A stretch of 64,000 nucleotides of DNA from contig NZ_QPJM01000001.1 in the NCBI RefSeq assembly GCF_003337575.1, positions 310,001 to 374,000 of the forward strand. The letters run 5' to 3'. The DNA comes from Phyllobacterium bourgognense. Lineage in GTDB: Bacteria; Pseudomonadota; Alphaproteobacteria; Rhizobiales; Rhizobiaceae. This document shows positions 62,465 to 64,000 of this stretch, piece by piece (within the stretch, counting starts at the first letter, position 1; every line of letters starts with the position of its first letter). The translations under genes and the position numbers were made by a program. The notes below the pieces were generated by a model. The model was given only the letters and a program-made list of their open reading frames with translations. It was not told the DNA's origin and ran no database searches.

Positions 62465-62753
62465 AGTGATATGTATAACAAAGTTAGCAATAGGAGTAAA
62501 GTCAATAAATTTACCAAGGAGGCATTTTCACGAGGCATTCGGGTTTGAGAAGGAAGGTGCGCGTGCGGCCCCGGCTCGCTAGATTTTGTTAAAGGGCGCC
62601 AATTTGCATCTGGCTAAACCGTGCTGGGTTCATCGTATGGACGCTGTCTCGGCGACCAGCCGAAAGTTCGATGAGATCAACTGGAGGGTCAATCGAAGAG
62701 CCAGTTGCAAAGGTTCGGCTGTTCAGGCAGCTTCCGTGGAAAGTGGGGGCTCA
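62465..62753. other. Intergenic stretch
   Basis: No supportable gene. Contains the promoter side of the minus-strand HTH-like gene; the first 60 bp are AT-rich. Confidence 0.35.
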
Positions 62754-63013
62754 AATGAAAATAGTTGTGGGGCTTTTCGGCCCTATCTTTAAAGTCCTAT
62801 TCGTGGTCATAAAGTGGGCGTTCATAGCTGTTTTGCGATCATTGGTGGGCTCATCACACTTCTTGTTTTGTCTGGCAGCAACGTAAAACCAACCTGGGGG
62901 GCAAGGCTGTAAAACTCCGACGCGAGCTGCAGAACGACGAGCTTCGAAAGCCGCGGCTCAAGGCAGCGCGTAGACGAGAGCAGAAATACGACGGCGAGGG
63001 AGACTACGAATAG
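62754..63013 (+). pseudogene. Small membrane protein gene with two frameshifts
   Basis: After a GGGGG ribosome binding site it reads MKIVVGLFGPIFKVLFVVIK, then in a second frame AIIGGLITLLVLSGSNV, then in a third GKAVKLRRELQNDELRK and ends GDYE with TAG at 63011-63013. Two single-base indels join these into a plausible two-span membrane protein with a charged tail. Confidence 0.45.
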
Positions 63014-63114
63014 GAGTGCCACATCACGCCGATCTGTGGTGGCGATCTTCCGCGCTCGCTAATCAGGGCCCCGGCCTAGTCCTCCCTTTACATCCATGAT
63101 CGGATCTCTCTGCT

Positions 63115-63894
63115 ATGAATGAATTTAAAAGAATGAGATTTCCCGAGGAAGTTTGTCGAAAGCTTGGAAACTATGTCTACCGGCTGATCGACCCAAGAAA
63201 TGGCGAAACCTTTTATGTAGGAAAAGGCAGAAACAACCGTGTGTTCGAGCATGCAGAAGGCATTCGCGTCGCTCTGGGGGACGAGGAACAACGCTTAAGT
63301 CCCAAATACGATCGGATTCTGGCCATTAAGAATGTTGGCCTTGATGTCATTCACGTCATTCATCGGCACGAGATTCCGGACGAAGCCATTTTTGAGGTCG
63401 AGGCAGCTGTTATTGACGCTTACGCAGGTCTGACCAATATCCAGGGCGGCCATGCGAGCAGTGATAAGGGGCCGATGAACCACCTGGAGCTTATCGATAA
63501 ATATAGCCTTCCTGACATGCCGCAACCAACTCATAGTTTGATTCTCATCAACATCAATAAGCTCGAGGACCGCAGCGATCGCCATGCGATCTACAACACA
63601 GTCCGTTTTTGTTGGCGCATTTCAAAACCACGGGCTGAAAATGCAGAATATGTCCTGGCGGTCGTGAGGGGCGTGGTAGTTGGCGCTTTTCGCGCTTCTA
63701 GGTGGCTAGCTGCTACCAAAGAGAATTTTCCTGATGTTTCCTACGCTGACGATTCTGAAGCTCATCGATTTGGCTTCATTGGCGAGGAAGCAAGCCGTCT
63801 GGTCTGGGAGGAATACGTCGGGCAACGCGGCAAGCGTATCGTTCAGACTGAACTCAGGCACTCCCAGAATCCGATCCGGTATTGGAATTGCTAA
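63115..63894 (+). CDS. GIY-YIG domain protein (LEM-3-like)
   Basis: A 259-residue protein. Residues about 17-105 form a GIY-YIG domain: NYVYRLIDPRNGETFYVGKG with the characteristic VYR/FYVGKG pair, the following arginine (NNRVFEHAEG) and a glutamate in IFEVEAAVIDAYAGLTN. This is the LEM-3-like subgroup. The rest (VLAVVRGVVVGAFRASRWL, FGFIGEEASRLVWEEYVG) is an uncharacterised domain found with it. A mobile-element nuclease is likely. Confidence 0.8.
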   Translation: MNEFKRMRFPEEVCRKLGNYVYRLIDPRNGETFYVGKGRNNRVFEHAEGIRVALGDEEQRLSPKYDRILAIKNVGLDVIHVIHRHEIPDEAIFEVEAAVIDAYAGLTNIQGGHASSDKGPMNHLELIDKYSLPDMPQPTHSLILININKLEDRSDRHAIYNTVRFCWRISKPRAENAEYVLAVVRGVVVGAFRASRWLAATKENFPDVSYADDSEAHRFGFIGEEASRLVWEEYVGQRGKRIVQTELRHSQNPIRYWNC

Positions 63895-64000
63895 ATGCGG
63901 GCATGGGTAAAGTAGTAACGTCGCCGAAAGATGGCTCACGACCAGCGCGCTCGCTTGATATGGGCTCATCCGAATCGCTAGGTTGTCCGGCCATGGGAAT

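Noticed and set aside
21771-64000. Second att copy (direct repeat of the tRNA 3' end)
   Set aside because: I looked for the distinctive CAGCAGC/T-arm sequence on both strands and found no other copy; the right end is probably outside the window.
1-64000. CRISPR arrays, rRNA genes, intact tRNAs or known insertion-sequence transposases
   Set aside because: No regularly spaced repeats, rRNA-like text, full tRNA cloverleaf or DDE transposase was seen.

Overview
The window looks like chromosomal DNA of an alphaproteobacterium of the order Rhizobiales (Brucella/Ochrobactrum/Phyllobacterium-like). The evidence is a C4-type 5-aminolevulinate synthase, a DUF6460 protein, an allantoicase, a RepB-type plasmid partition remnant and typical rhizobial regulators. 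The genus is inference; no database search was possible.

Positions 1 to about 21,790 are core-like and gene-dense. They carry a frameshifted methyltransferase, DUF6460, a CAP-domain lipoprotein, a MATE exporter, pyrD with a DUF952 gene, a periplasmic coiled-coil protein, a VOC protein, proline iminopeptidase, a CrbS/CrbR-like two-component pair (SLC5-fused hybrid kinase plus a LuxR-type regulator with a frameshift), mscL, an aminotransferase, hemA, allantoicase, galE, azoR with a divergent LysR gene, and a GntR-BtpA-PfkB operon. This part ends at 21,771-21,798 in a perfect tRNA 3' end (T arm, acceptor strand, CCA) on the minus strand whose 5' half is missing. That is the usual scar of an element integrated at a tRNA gene.

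From about 21.8 kb to the right edge the DNA is accessory. Positions 22.9-30.2 kb hold a complete type I Zorya system (zorA, zorB, zorC, zorD). Converging on it, 30.8-42.1 kb hold a tightly overlapped six-gene minus-strand operon: a type III-like restriction helicase/nuclease, a DUF262-HNH (GmrSD-like) nuclease, a DUF4268-like protein, a type III-like DNA methyltransferase, an unknown 273-residue protein, and a UvrD-like helicase with an N-terminal RelE/ParE-like domain. I regard this composite operon as the best candidate for an undescribed or poorly described defence system. To its right lie a tyrosine integrase (44.3-45.3 kb), a DUF3037/HipA-like kinase pair (45.8-47.3 kb), a secreted ClpP-like/PAN protein, a broken RepB C-terminus, a DnaA domain IV-like DNA-binding protein and a FadL porin with a palindromic operator.

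Positions 52-63.9 kb resemble a decaying integrated replicon. They contain a Rep_trans-like replication protein whose head is duplicated in a truncated copy at 43.4 kb, three copies of one C-terminal coding repeat, small membrane proteins, a HEAGH metallopeptidase-like protein, a tandem Rap1a/Tai-like pair, iteron-like octamers, several multiply frameshifted genes, and a GIY-YIG protein at the right end. The second att copy and the right boundary of the island were not found in the window.
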